DNA of 64,000 nucleotides from Novisyntrophococcus fermenticellae (GTDB taxonomy: Bacteria > Bacillota > Clostridia > Lachnospirales > Lachnospiraceae), in contig NZ_CP076458.1 of NCBI RefSeq assembly GCF_018866245.1, positions 124,001 through 188,000 on the forward strand. Reading direction: 5' to 3'. The notes under the pieces are model-generated. The model saw only the letters and a program-made list of their open reading frames with translations, did no database searches and was not told the origin of the DNA. The translations under genes were made by a program, and so were the position numbers. Below are positions 19,228 through 28,695 of the stretch, one piece after another; position 1 is the stretch's first letter, and the number at the start of each line of letters is the position of its first letter.

Positions 19228-20313
19228 TTGATTACAAGTCAGGTTTTACAAAAAACTATAGATGAATTGAGAAATATAACGAGGATTGATCTGTGTGTGA
19301 TGAATACGGATGGGAGTACCATCGTCACCACATTTCCGGATAATGAAGTGAATCCGGACAGTATCAGTTCTTTTGTAAATTCGGCAGCAGACAGCCAGGT
19401 GGTTCAGGATTATCATTTTTTTAAGGTGAATGATAACCAGAATGTGGAGTATGTTCTGGTAGCGAAGGGAAGCAGTGATGACGCATACATGATTGGAAAG
19501 GTAGCTGTATGTCAGATTCAGAATCTTATTATTGCATATAAAGAGCGCCTGGATAAGAATAACTTTGTTCAGAACCTGCTGCTGGACAATCTGCTTTTGG
19601 TTGACGTATATAATCGTGCAAAAAAGCTGCGAATCGATACGGAAGCCCGAAGAGTAGTGTATATGATTGAGACAAAGACGGAGAAGGATCTCGGGGCCAT
19701 GGAAACAGTAAAAACCCTGTTTGCTTCCCGGCCAAAAGACTTTATTACTGCAGTTGAGGAACACAGCATTATAATCGTCAAGGAGATAAAAGATACGGAT
19801 GATGAGGCTGAAATGGAGCAGACAGCGCACATGCTGGTGGACATGCTGAATGCAGAAGCCATGTCACAGGTTCGTGTATCTTATGGAAATCCGGTGACGG
19901 AGATCAAGGATGTATCAAAATCCTATAAAGAGGCGAAGATGGCGCTCGAAGTAGGTAAGATATTTTATGCAGAGAAGAACATTGTTCCATATAGCCGTCT
20001 TGGGATTGGTCGTTTGATCTATCAACTCCCGGTTCCACTATGCGAAATGTTTATGAGGGAAGTTTTTGGAGAAGATCTTCCGGATACATTTGATGAGGAG
20101 ACGCTTGTTACCATTAATAAGTTTTTTGAAAACAGCCTGAATGTATCGGAAACCTCCCGGCAGCTATACGTGCACCGTAATACATTGGTATATCGTCTGG
20201 AGAAACTGCAGAAAAGCACGGGTCTGGATATCAGAGTATTTGACGATGCACTGACGTTCAAAATAGCGATGATGGTTGTAAGCTATATGAAATATATGAA
20301 AGCGAATGAGTAA
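19228..20313 (+). CDS. PucR/CdaR-type transcriptional regulator
   Basis: About 361 residues. The N-terminal part (SQVLQKTIDELRNIT) resembles the sugar-diacid recognition domain of CdaR proteins. A central GGDEF-like regulatory region follows (about residues 150-260). The C terminus has the PucR helix-turn-helix (NVSETSRQLYVHRNTLVYRLEKLQK). Start is uncertain: TTG 19228 has AAGGA 10 bases upstream, while GTG 19219 lies too close to it. It follows the sugar ATPase gene behind a terminator, so it may be separately expressed. The insertion sequence lies immediately downstream and may have separated it from the hydratase gene. Confidence 0.82.
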   Translation: MITSQVLQKTIDELRNITRIDLCVMNTDGSTIVTTFPDNEVNPDSISSFVNSAADSQVVQDYHFFKVNDNQNVEYVLVAKGSSDDAYMIGKVAVCQIQNLIIAYKERLDKNNFVQNLLLDNLLLVDVYNRAKKLRIDTEARRVVYMIETKTEKDLGAMETVKTLFASRPKDFITAVEEHSIIIVKEIKDTDDEAEMEQTAHMLVDMLNAEAMSQVRVSYGNPVTEIKDVSKSYKEAKMALEVGKIFYAEKNIVPYSRLGIGRLIYQLPVPLCEMFMREVFGEDLPDTFDEETLVTINKFFENSLNVSETSRQLYVHRNTLVYRLEKLQKSTGLDIRVFDDALTFKIAMMVVSYMKYMKANE

Positions 20314-20320
20314 ATAAAAG

Positions 20321-20328
20321 ACAGAAAT
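20321..20328. repeat. Target-site duplication, left copy
   Basis: ACAGAAAT directly abuts the left terminal repeat of the insertion sequence and recurs exactly at 22247-22254. Confidence 0.9.
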
Positions 20329-20425
20329 GGTAGTGTCAAATGATTTATGAGAAAACCGAGTCAAAAAAGAGGCTCAAACGAACCTTGAAAACTGTAGATA
20401 TTGATAGCGAATAGCTCTCCGAGGG

Positions 20426-20631
20426 CTTAGGGCACTGCCCTAAGTACCCGCAAGGGACCAGTCCCTTGACCCGATACGGGCTTTGCCCGAACCCATCCTC
20501 GCCGGAAGGCAGGAAAAGGGCGCAGTTGCCCCTTTTCTGCTAGAACAGGATAATCCGTGAACCTTATGTCAAGAAACTTTCGCGGCATATCCTCGTGCGG
20601 TGCACTGTGGTATTCCACGGTTTTCTTGACA
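20426..20631. other. Cluster of five hairpins inside the insertion sequence
   Basis: GC-rich tandem hairpins downstream of the transposase gene: CTTAGGGC/GCCCTAAG (20426-20444), AAGGGAC/GTCCCTT (20452-20467), CGGGC/GCCCG (20477-20489), GCAGGAAAAGGG/CCCTTTTCTGC (20509-20540), and TGTCAAGAAA/TTTCTTGACA (20567-20631) enclosing a smaller GTGG/CCAC stem. They may end transcription entering the element or form an RNA; no function is known to me. Confidence 0.6.
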
Positions 20632-20646
20632 ACGGTTCCGCACCCT

Positions 20647-22104
20647 TTAGGCAGTTGCTTGATTTTGCATATTTAGAATTGTCTGCTGGCCAAGGAAGAT
20701 AAGGAGCTGCCATTTACCTGGCATATTCCCGGCACCTTTAAGCAGTTCAACATCATTAAGAATCTTATAGTTGTTGTGTTTGTGAGGACGGAGAAAGTTG
20801 TAATAAGCTACCCACAGAGCTAAATCATAGTTGGCACCGTCGATGTTATCAAAACCGTTGGTAGGTCTGTAAGAAGCCTTGTATGTACGGTTGAGCCTTT
20901 CAATCATCTGTTTGTATGGTCGGAATTCTTTTGATACTTCATCGTCGTTGGTAAGTCCAATTACCTGGGTAATATCGAACTTAAATTTTTCTCCAAACTC
21001 ATGGAAAAACTGTTGGGCAGCCAGAGGATAGGCACTATAACCGTCAGCAATGAATTTAAAGTGCTGCGGAAGTTCCTTCAGATGCCTGAAAGCCATTCGC
21101 ATGGCAAGAATGCAGGGACCGACTCCACGGTTATCAGATACCTGGTAACCAATAATGGAACGGCTGGCAACATCCATGATGAACCAGATATAAGCTTTGA
21201 TGCCACGGATTTTGATATAGGTCTCATCGGCAGTAAATACTTTGTCGGTTCCGTAATCATAGTTGTCAACGAAAGGCTTGATACACATAGCGGCTGATTT
21301 ACAGTAGTTGGCAATACTTTGGTGGGAGATGCCGATCCCATAGAGGTCTTTGAGAGCTTGTTTGGTTTTTCGAAGAGAGAGACCAAGGTTCACATGAAGA
21401 GTCAGGCACAGAGACATCGTATTGGAATCGAACTTAGTGAATTTAAGAGATGAGGCATTCTTTGGCAGAGAGTTTAAGTCCAGCTTAAAGAAATCCATCG
21501 TGAATTCGCGGTAGATGTAATGGAGCTTATATTTGTTTTTGCCATAGTCCTCATCCAGATGCTTTTTATCAACCTTTTTGAGGTTGTGCAGATAATAAGG
21601 GCATTTAGGATTCACACATTTATGGATGATAAAGTGTTTGCGGTCTTTCTTGTGAACAAGGCTGTGATTGCAATGAGGGCACTTCAGGACGGAGGTTTTG
21701 GAAAAACGGTTCTCCTTAGTGGGAGAAAAATGCGTTTGACAGACCTTACACAGAACCTGGCTTTTCTTCTTGCCATCATTCCACATGAGATAGTCCACAG
21801 GGGCATCACATGCAGGGCAGGTACAGTGTTTTGGAATATCACACTCCACCCGGCGAAATACAGGGCGTATAGTTTTGTGGTAGCGCTGCTGGTAATAAGC
21901 GATGAGATCCTTCCAGTTCCAGTCCTGCTTGTAGGATATGATTTTGGGAAGCTCATCAATCTTGAATTTCTGGTACTTTGGAGAATGGGAATCATCAAAA
22001 GCCCACTGCTTGAGCGGGATGAATCTACAGATAAAGTTAATAAGGTAGCAGATTTGTTTATGTTGGTATTGAATAAGTTGAAGTAAATAAAGTATAATGT
22101 CCAT
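20647..22104 (-). CDS. Insertion-sequence transposase (zinc ribbon plus DDE)
   Basis: About 485 residues from ATG 22104, which has AAAGGA 11 bases upstream and a TATAAT box further upstream at 22155-22150. The frame stays open to 22206, but that extension overlaps the TATAAT. Two CxxC pairs near residues 95-125 (CTCPACDAPVDYL, LCKVCQTHF) and a further CPHC...CVNPKCP set form zinc ribbons. The DDE core has FTADETYIKIRG (first Asp), FIADGYSAYPLA (second Asp) and MIERLNRTYKASYR (Glu). It moves the element by cut or copy and paste. No frameshift or stop, so probably active. Confidence 0.88.
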   Translation of the reverse strand: MDIILYLLQLIQYQHKQICYLINFICRFIPLKQWAFDDSHSPKYQKFKIDELPKIISYKQDWNWKDLIAYYQQRYHKTIRPVFRRVECDIPKHCTCPACDAPVDYLMWNDGKKKSQVLCKVCQTHFSPTKENRFSKTSVLKCPHCNHSLVHKKDRKHFIIHKCVNPKCPYYLHNLKKVDKKHLDEDYGKNKYKLHYIYREFTMDFFKLDLNSLPKNASSLKFTKFDSNTMSLCLTLHVNLGLSLRKTKQALKDLYGIGISHQSIANYCKSAAMCIKPFVDNYDYGTDKVFTADETYIKIRGIKAYIWFIMDVASRSIIGYQVSDNRGVGPCILAMRMAFRHLKELPQHFKFIADGYSAYPLAAQQFFHEFGEKFKFDITQVIGLTNDDEVSKEFRPYKQMIERLNRTYKASYRPTNGFDNIDGANYDLALWVAYYNFLRPHKHNNYKILNDVELLKGAGNMPGKWQLLIFLGQQTILNMQNQATA

Positions 22105-22246
22105 GAGCAATGAAATCCTTTCAGGTATTTTGGAGTTTTCGTCGAGGACATTATACCAAAAAAGGGAGGTCATTGCTCTTTTTATTGCAAACTCCCATAA
22201 AATCAAGGTTTAGAACAATAAAACAAGGTAGTTATTTGACACTACC

Positions 22247-22254
22247 ACAGAAAT
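22247..22254. repeat. Target-site duplication, right copy
   Basis: ACAGAAAT, identical to 20321-20328. It ends only 15 bases before the hydratase start codon. Confidence 0.9.
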
Positions 22255-22269
22255 AACGGAGGATAAAAG

Positions 22270-24558
22270 ATGATTCAATTGATGGGTAGCGGTGCTTATC
22301 TGGTGCACGGGGAACATCTGATTGCTGACGATTATGAAGCCCAGGCAAAGCTCAAATCTCTGACCGGTAAGGGTGCCATAAAAGAGGAGGCTTCCAGGAA
22401 TACCATTGCATATAGAATTTTAAAAGACCATAATACCTCTGATGATATGAAGAATCTGCGTATCAAATTTGATGAACTGGCTTCTCACGATATTACCTTT
22501 GTGGGCATTATTCAGACTGCCCGTGCATCGGGTTTGGAGAAGTTTCCCATACCTTATGTGTTGACGAACTGCCATAATTCGCTTTGTGCCGTAGGTGGAA
22601 CGATTAATGAAGACGATCATATGTTTGGACTTACCTGTGCAAAGAAGTATGGAGGAGTTTATGTGCCTCCTCATCAGGCTGTTATTCATCAATTTGCCCG
22701 TGAGATGATGGCCGGGGGAGGAAAGATGATTTTGGGATCTGACTCCCATACCCGATATGGTGCTCTTGGCACCATGGCTATGGGGGAAGGCGGTCCTGAG
22801 CTGGTAAAGCAGCTGCTGAATAAAACCTACGATATAGCTATGCCGGAGGTAGTGGGAGTTTATATGACCGGAAAACCTCAGCCGGGTGTAGGGCCTCAGG
22901 ATATTGCATTGGCCATTATTGGTGAGGTATTTAACAATGGATATGTAAAAAATAAGGTTATGGAGTTTGTGGGTCCGGGAGTTGCAAACCTAAGTGCTGA
23001 CTATCGGATCGGCATAGATGTTATGACGACGGAAACTACTTGCCTTTCCTCTATCTGGAAGACTGACGATAAAATCAGGGAATACTATGATATCCATGGA
23101 AGAACTGCAGAGTATAAGGAGTTGAATCCCGGAGAGATTTCATATTATGATGGGATGATTACAGTGGAACTTGATAAAGTAAAACCCATGATAGCCATGC
23201 CATTTCATCCCAGCAATACCTATACCATAGAAGAGTTGAATGCAAACCTGACGGATATCTTAGAGGATGTTGAGAAGAAAGCCCAGGTAAGCCTGGATGG
23301 TAAAGTATCATTCCATCTGAAAGACAAAGTGCGAAATGGCAGATTGTATGTGGAACAGGGAATTATTGCAGGCTGTGCAGGAGGCGGATTTGAGAATATC
23401 TGTGACGCTGCTGACATATTGAGGGGGCATAGTACAGGATCTGATGCATTTACACTCAGCGTATATCCCGCAAGCACGCCCATTTACATGAAATTAGCTA
23501 AGAATGGTACTTTGGCAACGCTTTTGGAAACAGGAGCTGTTGTAAAGACAGCGTTCTGCGGCCCCTGTTTTGGGGCAGGAGACACACCTGCTAACAATGC
23601 ATTCAGTATCCGGCATTCAACAAGAAATTTCCCGAACAGGGAAGGATCCAAGATTCAGAACGGACAGATATCTTCGGTTGCACTGATGGATGCCCGTTCT
23701 ATTGCTGCAACAGCAGCCAACAAAGGCTATTTGACTCCGGCAACAGAGTTTGCCGGTGAGTATACGCATCCGGTATATCATTTTGACAAAAATATCTATG
23801 CAAACAGAGTGTTTGACAGTAAGGGCAAGGCAGACCCGTCGGTCGAAATTCAATTTGGTCCGAATATAAAAGACTGGCCCGAGATGTCATCTCTTCCGGA
23901 AAATCTGATTTTGAAGGTAGTATCAGAAATCCATGATCCTGTTACGACAACCGATGAATTAATACCTTCCGGAGAAACCTCATCCTTTCGCTCCAATCCG
24001 CTTGGATTAGCGGAGTTTACGCTCTCCAGAAAAGACCCCGCTTATGTGGGCCGGGCGAAAGAAGTGAAAGCAGCCCAAGAGGCCCTTCGGGATGGAAATA
24101 ATCCGGTAGAGGAACTGCCGGAATTAAAAACGGTGATGGATGTGATTTCTAAATTCTATCCAGATGTGAAGATGGAAAGTATGGGGATAGGTTCTACAAT
24201 TTTTGCTGTGAAGCCAGGGGATGGTTCTGCAAGGGAGCAGGCTGCTTCCTGCCAGAAGGTACTTGGGGGATGGGCGAATATTGCAAATGAATATGCAACA
24301 AAAAGATATCGCTCCAACCTGATTAACTGGGGTATGCTGCCATTCCTGGTTTCCCCCGGGAGTCTGCCTTTTAAGAATGGGGATTATCTTTTTGTACCTG
24401 AAATTTATAAAGCGGTAAGAGAAAAAGCAGACGTCATCATCGCATATAAGGTTTCAGATAAACTTACGCCTTTTGAGATGAAATTAGGTGACCTGACAGA
24501 TAATGAGCGTGAAATTATTTTGAAAGGATGTCTGATTAATTACTACAGGGCTGAATAA
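22270..24558 (+). CDS. Aconitase-family hydratase
   Basis: 762 residues. The cluster cysteines are visible in [13 protein letters not shown] and [15 protein letters not shown], and [20 protein letters not shown] and [12 protein letters not shown] are typical aconitase-fold stretches. It lacks the normal TSCTNSS signature of true aconitase around the first Cys, so it fits the YbhJ-like hydratase group better; the substrate is not known. GGAGG lies 9 bases before the ATG. The insertion sequence ends 23 bases before the ATG, so the ribosome binding site is intact but the original promoter is displaced by 1.9 kb. Confidence 0.85.
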   Translation: MIQLMGSGAYLVHGEHLIADDYEAQAKLKSLTGKGAIKEEASRNTIAYRILKDHNTSDDMKNLRIKFDELASHDITFVGIIQTARASGLEKFPIPYVLTNCHNSLCAVGGTINEDDHMFGLTCAKKYGGVYVPPHQAVIHQFAREMMAGGGKMILGSDSHTRYGALGTMAMGEGGPELVKQLLNKTYDIAMPEVVGVYMTGKPQPGVGPQDIALAIIGEVFNNGYVKNKVMEFVGPGVANLSADYRIGIDVMTTETTCLSSIWKTDDKIREYYDIHGRTAEYKELNPGEISYYDGMITVELDKVKPMIAMPFHPSNTYTIEELNANLTDILEDVEKKAQVSLDGKVSFHLKDKVRNGRLYVEQGIIAGCAGGGFENICDAADILRGHSTGSDAFTLSVYPASTPIYMKLAKNGTLATLLETGAVVKTAFCGPCFGAGDTPANNAFSIRHSTRNFPNREGSKIQNGQISSVALMDARSIAATAANKGYLTPATEFAGEYTHPVYHFDKNIYANRVFDSKGKADPSVEIQFGPNIKDWPEMSSLPENLILKVVSEIHDPVTTTDELIPSGETSSFRSNPLGLAEFTLSRKDPAYVGRAKEVKAAQEALRDGNNPVEELPELKTVMDVISKFYPDVKMESMGIGSTIFAVKPGDGSAREQAASCQKVLGGWANIANEYATKRYRSNLINWGMLPFLVSPGSLPFKNGDYLFVPEIYKAVREKADVIIAYKVSDKLTPFEMKLGDLTDNEREIILKGCLINYYRAE

Positions 24559-24588
24559 TCGAAGACTTCACACAGGTTATTTTAAATG

Positions 24589-24613
24589 GCAGGTAATCTA
24601 TAAGATTGCCTGC
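24589..24613 (+). terminator. Terminator-like hairpin after the hydratase
   Basis: GCAGGTAATC / GATTGCCTGC with a 5-base loop, followed by TGTATTTAC. Confidence 0.6.
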
Positions 24614-24734
24614 TGTATTTACATGAGAAATAGTAAGAATATTCTGACAATATAAATTGATTGTGGAATTAAACTAAATAAATTTAATTGATTGCAAAGA
24701 AGAAAAATAATAGAGGAAAAACCAAATAAATGTA

Positions 24735-24763
24735 TTGACATAATACAAACTATATGGTATTAT
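24735..24763 (+). promoter_or_regulatory. Consensus sigma-A promoter with no evident gene
   Basis: TTGACA (24735-24740), exactly 17 bp, TATTAT (24758-24763). No intact reading frame follows for 780 bases. Confidence 0.7.
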
Positions 24764-24880
24764 ACAGTTAACAAAAGACAAAACAGGTTTTATCAAACCT
24801 TCCAGAATCTTACATGATTTATATGGTGACGAGAAAACTATATAAAAGTACTTTAAGAGGAAGAAGGGAGGAGAGAAGGT

Positions 24881-24963
24881 AAAGGAGGTGCATTCCATTG
24901 GGACATGCAGATGTTGAATCAACGATCAATACAAGAGTGGTGTTGTCTGGCGGTTCCCTGTAA
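24881..24963 (+). pseudogene. Remnant of a tyrosine recombinase C terminus
   Basis: The frame ending at 24963 reads LGHADVESTINTRV followed by a short tail. This resembles the LGHxxxxTTxxYxH block of tyrosine recombinases, with the catalytic Tyr position changed to Arg and a stop upstream at 24880. AAAGGAGG at 24881-24888 lies before a TTG at 24898, so a 21-residue peptide could be made, but a decayed integrase tail seems more likely. Confidence 0.35.
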
Positions 24964-25429
24964 GAAAAACCTTTTATCAGCTAAGGCGCGATAATCCAAA
25001 AGAGGATATGAAAGATAAAAGGTAGTCTATGCTGACACTTGTATTGAATATACACCACGATAAGAAGAGATTTTCATTCATGTAAAGGAATGGATGAAAA
25101 CAGAAGGTCAGCCATTGGAATTGAAAGTGTAGATAGATAAAGAGTAAAGATAATTGCCCTTAATTGTTTGTTTAGTTTTTATCTTCACTGAGAGGAAATA
25201 TGGATATTTCATCTGGAAGTATAATATATCCGCTTATTTATTATACAGAAACTCTTACTTATCAATATAGATAGACACAAGATTTCTAAGTAAGCATCGT
25301 TTTGCAGGTTGAATGTTTATGATGCAGGGAATTATTACAGAAAGGATAAATGTAATTAATTAAACTTGAAAGGTATTAAATAAGACTAAGAAAGAAGAGA
25401 GTAAAAAAATTGAATAAAGGAAACCTTTG

Positions 25430-25469
25430 ACAGCCGTCATATCAATTATTTTTTGGATATGGCGGCTGT
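25430..25469 (+). terminator. Hairpin, possible terminator
   Basis: ACAGCCGTCATAT / ATATGGCGGCTGT with a T-rich loop, followed by TGTTATG. It could end a transcript starting at the promoter near 24763. Confidence 0.5.
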
Positions 25470-25560
25470 TGTTATGTATGAGTTGACAAATTAAAAAAAC
25501 TGCGTCATACTAATTATTCATAGAGTTGGTTTTTATGAATATAGGCAATTGGTGGAATGG

Positions 25561-26256
25561 ATGAATTTTAGTGAAAAAGATATTTTTTATGAAGATAAAG
25601 ATATAATGGTGATAAAAAAAATGGCTGGAATTCCGGTACAGCATGCAAGAACAGGGCAGATGGATCTGGAACATTTGCTTTTGAATTACCTTGCAGCTAA
25701 GGAAGATAGTAATGCAAGAAGAATACCATATCTGGGAGTGATTCACCGACTTGACCAGCCAGTGGAAGGAATTCTTGTGTTTGCAAAGAATCAGAAATCT
25801 GCAAGGATATTGAACGACCAGATGCAAAAAGGGCAGATGAAGAAAGAATATCTTGCAATTGTGCAGCATCAGCCGGAGATATCTAATGGGATATTGGTTG
25901 ATTATCTGCTGGAGAATAGCAGATCTAATATTTCAAGGGTAGTAAAAAAGGATGATCCCGGCAGTAAGAGGGCTGAACTGGAATACCGTGTATTAGAAAA
26001 GGATGAGTTATATGGGACGGCTTTGGTTCAAATCATATTAAAGACGGGCCGGCGTCACCAGATCAGAGTTCAGATGTCCCATGCAGGAATGCCTTTATGT
26101 GGAGACAGAAAATATAATATGAGTTATAATGAGAAGGAAAGTCTGGCCTTATGTGCTTATAGACTTACTTTTCGGCATCCCACATCCGGACATACTCTGA
26201 TGTATGAATCTACACCGGAAAACCCTTTGTTTTATAGATTTCATATTCAAGATTAA
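25561..26256 (+). CDS. RluA family RNA pseudouridine synthase
   Basis: 231 residues from ATG 25561 with GGTGG 5 bases upstream; starts at 25549 and 25552 are possible. The catalytic Asp lies in GVIHRLDQPVEGILVFAK, where family members usually read HRLDxxTSG. Other conserved parts are KKEYLAIV, LKTGRRHQIRVQM and GDRKY. It isomerises uridine in rRNA or tRNA; the site cannot be predicted. There is no N-terminal S4 domain, so it is the shorter form. A strong terminator follows. Confidence 0.88.
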   Translation: MNFSEKDIFYEDKDIMVIKKMAGIPVQHARTGQMDLEHLLLNYLAAKEDSNARRIPYLGVIHRLDQPVEGILVFAKNQKSARILNDQMQKGQMKKEYLAIVQHQPEISNGILVDYLLENSRSNISRVVKKDDPGSKRAELEYRVLEKDELYGTALVQIILKTGRRHQIRVQMSHAGMPLCGDRKYNMSYNEKESLALCAYRLTFRHPTSGHTLMYESTPENPLFYRFHIQD

Positions 26257-26284
26257 CGAAATCTTTAGAAAAAAATCATAAAAA

Positions 26285-26316
26285 TCCATATAAAGTTATA
26301 TGGACTATTTTTTTTG
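26285..26316 (+). terminator. Rho-independent terminator
   Basis: Perfect stem TCCATATA / TATATGGA with a 4-base loop and a run of eight T. Confidence 0.88.
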
Positions 26317-26419
26317 TTCGTGTATAATATTGCTGTAGGAAAAATACAGATGTGAGACGGCCGGAAACATGGCTGATAAAATTACAAAAGAGATTTTCAG
26401 GCAGAAAGGAAGAAAATAG

Positions 26420-27562
26420 ATGAAGTGCTTAAGAATTACAGGGTTATCAATACTTCTTCTGGTAATCTGTATTTCAGGATGTAGCAGTGAGGATAAGGCA
26501 CAAGTGGAAACATCAAAAGAGCCGATAGTCACGGTAACTCCTGCACCCACAGAGACAGACACACCCACACCTATACCAACAAAAGAGGCTGATATTGAAG
26601 TTACCTTATCTAACTCTCAGGAATTGACAGCCGACTATACAACGATGAAAGATATTCCGGTGGAGCGTGGAACTTACATAGCCGTGGTTGCGAAAGGATT
26701 GGATTCTACTTATTGGACGAATGTAAAAAAAGGTGCACAGAGGGCTATTAAAGCATTGAACGAAGAACTGGGCTACACAGGGGCTGATAAGGTTCGCATT
26801 ACGTTTGAAGGGCCGGGTGACAATTCAGATGTAGATGCTCAGATCAATACCATAGATGCCGTATTAGCGGAAAATCCATCGGTGCTGTGCCTTTCTGCTA
26901 TTGATATGCAGTCCTGTGATGCGCAGCTGGAGACTGCGGCTGAGAATGGAATACCGGTTGTGATTATTGACTCGGGTGTGCAGAATGATTTGATTTCAGC
27001 TGCATGTGCTACGAATAACTATACTGCCGGTGAGGAAGCTGCGAGGAAGATGAGTGAGGCTATCGGCGGTTCTGGTGAAATAGCGATTATGGCGCATCAA
27101 CAAAGTGCACAGAGCAGTATGGACCGCGTTGCCGGGTTCACGGACGAGATTCAGAAGAATCATCCGGATATTACAATTGTGGACACATCTTATGAGAATG
27201 AAGAGAAGACGGTGCATGATATGGTTTCAGGGGTGCTGAAAGAGCATATGAAATTGGCCGGATATTTTTGTACGAATGAAGGTATGACGAATAAAACGCT
27301 GGAAGCTTTGCAGACAGAAGAAAATACAAAAGTTCAGGTAATTGGGTTCGATTCCGGGCAGATACAGATGGATGCGGTTGCAGCAGGAAAAGAGTACGGC
27401 ATGATTTGCCAGAATCCGTATGGTATGGGATATGCGTCTATGGTAGCAGCAGCCCGCCTGGCAGCTCATCTCCCCGTAGATCCATATATCAGCTCGGGCT
27501 ATCAATGGATTGAAAAATCCAATATTGATCTGCCGGAGAATCAGCAATACTTATATAAATGA
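26420..27562 (+). CDS. Sugar-type solute-binding lipoprotein
   Basis: 380 residues. The signal peptide ends in the lipobox ISGCSS, followed by a Thr/Pro-rich linker (TPAPTETDTPTPIPT). The rest is a periplasmic-binding fold of the ribose/LacI type (YIAVVAKGLDSTYWTNVKKGAQ, VLCLSAIDMQS, IPVVIIDSGV, VQVIGFDSGQIQMDAV). Such proteins deliver a ligand to an ABC importer or to a sensor kinase. No permease gene is near, so it is an orphan. A TATAAT box at 26323-26328 is the likely -10. Terminated by a hairpin. Confidence 0.88.
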   Translation: MKCLRITGLSILLLVICISGCSSEDKAQVETSKEPIVTVTPAPTETDTPTPIPTKEADIEVTLSNSQELTADYTTMKDIPVERGTYIAVVAKGLDSTYWTNVKKGAQRAIKALNEELGYTGADKVRITFEGPGDNSDVDAQINTIDAVLAENPSVLCLSAIDMQSCDAQLETAAENGIPVVIIDSGVQNDLISAACATNNYTAGEEAARKMSEAIGGSGEIAIMAHQQSAQSSMDRVAGFTDEIQKNHPDITIVDTSYENEEKTVHDMVSGVLKEHMKLAGYFCTNEGMTNKTLEALQTEENTKVQVIGFDSGQIQMDAVAAGKEYGMICQNPYGMGYASMVAAARLAAHLPVDPYISSGYQWIEKSNIDLPENQQYLYK

Positions 27563-27572
27563 TACCACAACA

Positions 27573-27600
27573 GAGAGCATGCCTGGTTAAGCATGCTCTT
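27573..27600. terminator. Bidirectional terminator
   Basis: AGAGCATGC / GCATGCTCT with an 8-base loop followed by TATTCTTATT, between two convergent genes. Confidence 0.85.
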
Positions 27601-27604
27601 ATTC

Positions 27605-28549
27605 TTATTCACTCTTATGCTGTTCTTTATAGAAATCCTGTACCTCTTTGGATATTTCCGAGCGTATATCAGATAAATCTACTGTATAGGAGTCGTCGCC
27701 TGCCCGATCAGCCGGTAATGTGCTGCTTTGATTTAGAGGGATGGAATCGGGGTATTTTTTGACAACTGTGTTGCCGCCGGTCTCCGGGCTTGTTCTCTGT
27801 TTTTTCTGCTTTTGATCCTGGTATCCCGTTTCATGAGTTTTTCTGCCGGGTATTCTTTTTGTTTTCTTTTTGGAAGCTTTATGTTTCCCAAGAAGAGTCT
27901 TACCCTTTTTTTCTTTACGTTTCCGGGCACTTTTTGCCTCCTTCTTTTTCCAGTAGCCTTTTTTCTTCCAAGGTTTAAACTGTAAGACAAGACCCAAGGC
28001 AGAGAGGGCGGCGGCCAGAAAAATTGTTAATACAGTACTTGAATTTGAAATAATCTGCATAATCAGTTTGGCTGAAGCGATTCCACCGCATATGGAGGTA
28101 ATACAGATAACGACGGTGTGTTCTTTTATAATAGCCAAAAAACCAATCACTACCCCAAAGACTACAAAACCACAGATTGTACTGAAGGTTGGTATAGGGA
28201 ATAACTGGAATAAGGTCATGATTACAACACCGATGCACAGGAAAAACATCCCTATGCGGTAAAGGAGGAAAGCCAGTGCGGTAAAGATAAGTCCTGCTGC
28301 GACAACGGCAGCCCATATTATTTTCTCAGGAAGATTGAGGTAAAGTCCTGCTGCGAACCCTGCTGCCATGCCCAGGAGTAAACCGAAGATGCAGCTCCAG
28401 AGTTTGCGAAGCTTGTATCCAAAGAAGCAGTTTAGTAATGCAAGAACAAGGGCTCCCTTAAGAAAGTAAGAGCTATAGGCAGTATAGAATTCTTTCAGAA
28501 ATCCTCCCGAGCTATCCCATAGCGAATAAAAACTATTAAGTCCGTACAT
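27605..28549 (-). CDS. DUF4203/TMEM198-like membrane protein with basic tail
   Basis: 314 residues. About seven hydrophobic helices fill residues 25-190 (FLKGALVLALLNCFFGYKL, LGMAAGFAAGLYL, ICGFVVFGVVIGFLAII and others). The last 120 residues are highly basic (KKKEAKSARKRKEKKGKTL) and then polar and acidic. The helix pattern with repeated small residues resembles DUF4203. Function is unknown; the Lys/Arg-rich tail probably stays in the cytoplasm and might bind nucleic acid or membrane. Start ATG follows AAAGGAG. Confidence 0.72.
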   Translation of the reverse strand: MYGLNSFYSLWDSSGGFLKEFYTAYSSYFLKGALVLALLNCFFGYKLRKLWSCIFGLLLGMAAGFAAGLYLNLPEKIIWAAVVAAGLIFTALAFLLYRIGMFFLCIGVVIMTLFQLFPIPTFSTICGFVVFGVVIGFLAIIKEHTVVICITSICGGIASAKLIMQIISNSSTVLTIFLAAALSALGLVLQFKPWKKKGYWKKKEAKSARKRKEKKGKTLLGKHKASKKKTKRIPGRKTHETGYQDQKQKKQRTSPETGGNTVVKKYPDSIPLNQSSTLPADRAGDDSYTVDLSDIRSEISKEVQDFYKEQHKSE

Positions 28550-28695
28550 CTGTAATCTCCTTTATGTAAACTGAAAATTGCTATCTATCCTTGATTCTAT
28601 TACGTTTTTACAGATTTGACAAGGGGGATTTACGCTGTACCAGAATATGATGAAGATGCATATAGTATAGAAACATGAGAATTAGGAGCAGGAGT

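Larger units (their letters stand above)
20329..22246. mobile_element. Intact insertion sequence, DDE transposase, 1918 bp
   Basis: Bounded by perfect 13-bp terminal inverted repeats GGTAGTGTCAAAT (20329-20341) and ATTTGACACTACC (22234-22246) and by an 8-bp direct duplication ACAGAAAT. It carries one minus-strand transposase gene and a 300-bp structured non-coding segment at the left end. Terminal GG, 8-bp duplication and an IS240-like DDE domain recall IS6; the zinc-ribbon N-terminal region and 8-bp duplication also fit IS1595-type elements. I leave the family open. The exact duplication indicates recent insertion. Confidence 0.92.
24614..25560. other. About 950 bp without an intact gene
   Basis: A/T-rich and broken in all frames. 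It holds a consensus promoter (24735-24763), an integrase-like tail (24881-24963) and a closing hairpin (25430-25469). Other fragments show short coding-like runs ended by stops. The region looks like a decayed mobile or accessory gene, or an RNA gene. Confidence 0.5.

Noticed and set aside
20426..20631. CRISPR array
   Set aside because: The hairpins differ in sequence and spacing; no direct repeats with unique spacers.
24898..24963. 21-residue peptide with a strong ribosome binding site as a signalling peptide
   Set aside because: Its sequence fits the end of a tyrosine recombinase better, and the start would be TTG.
27343..27356. tRNA T-loop-like string GGTTCGATTCC
   Set aside because: It is inside the binding-lipoprotein gene and codes for the IGFDSGQ block; no cloverleaf surrounds it.
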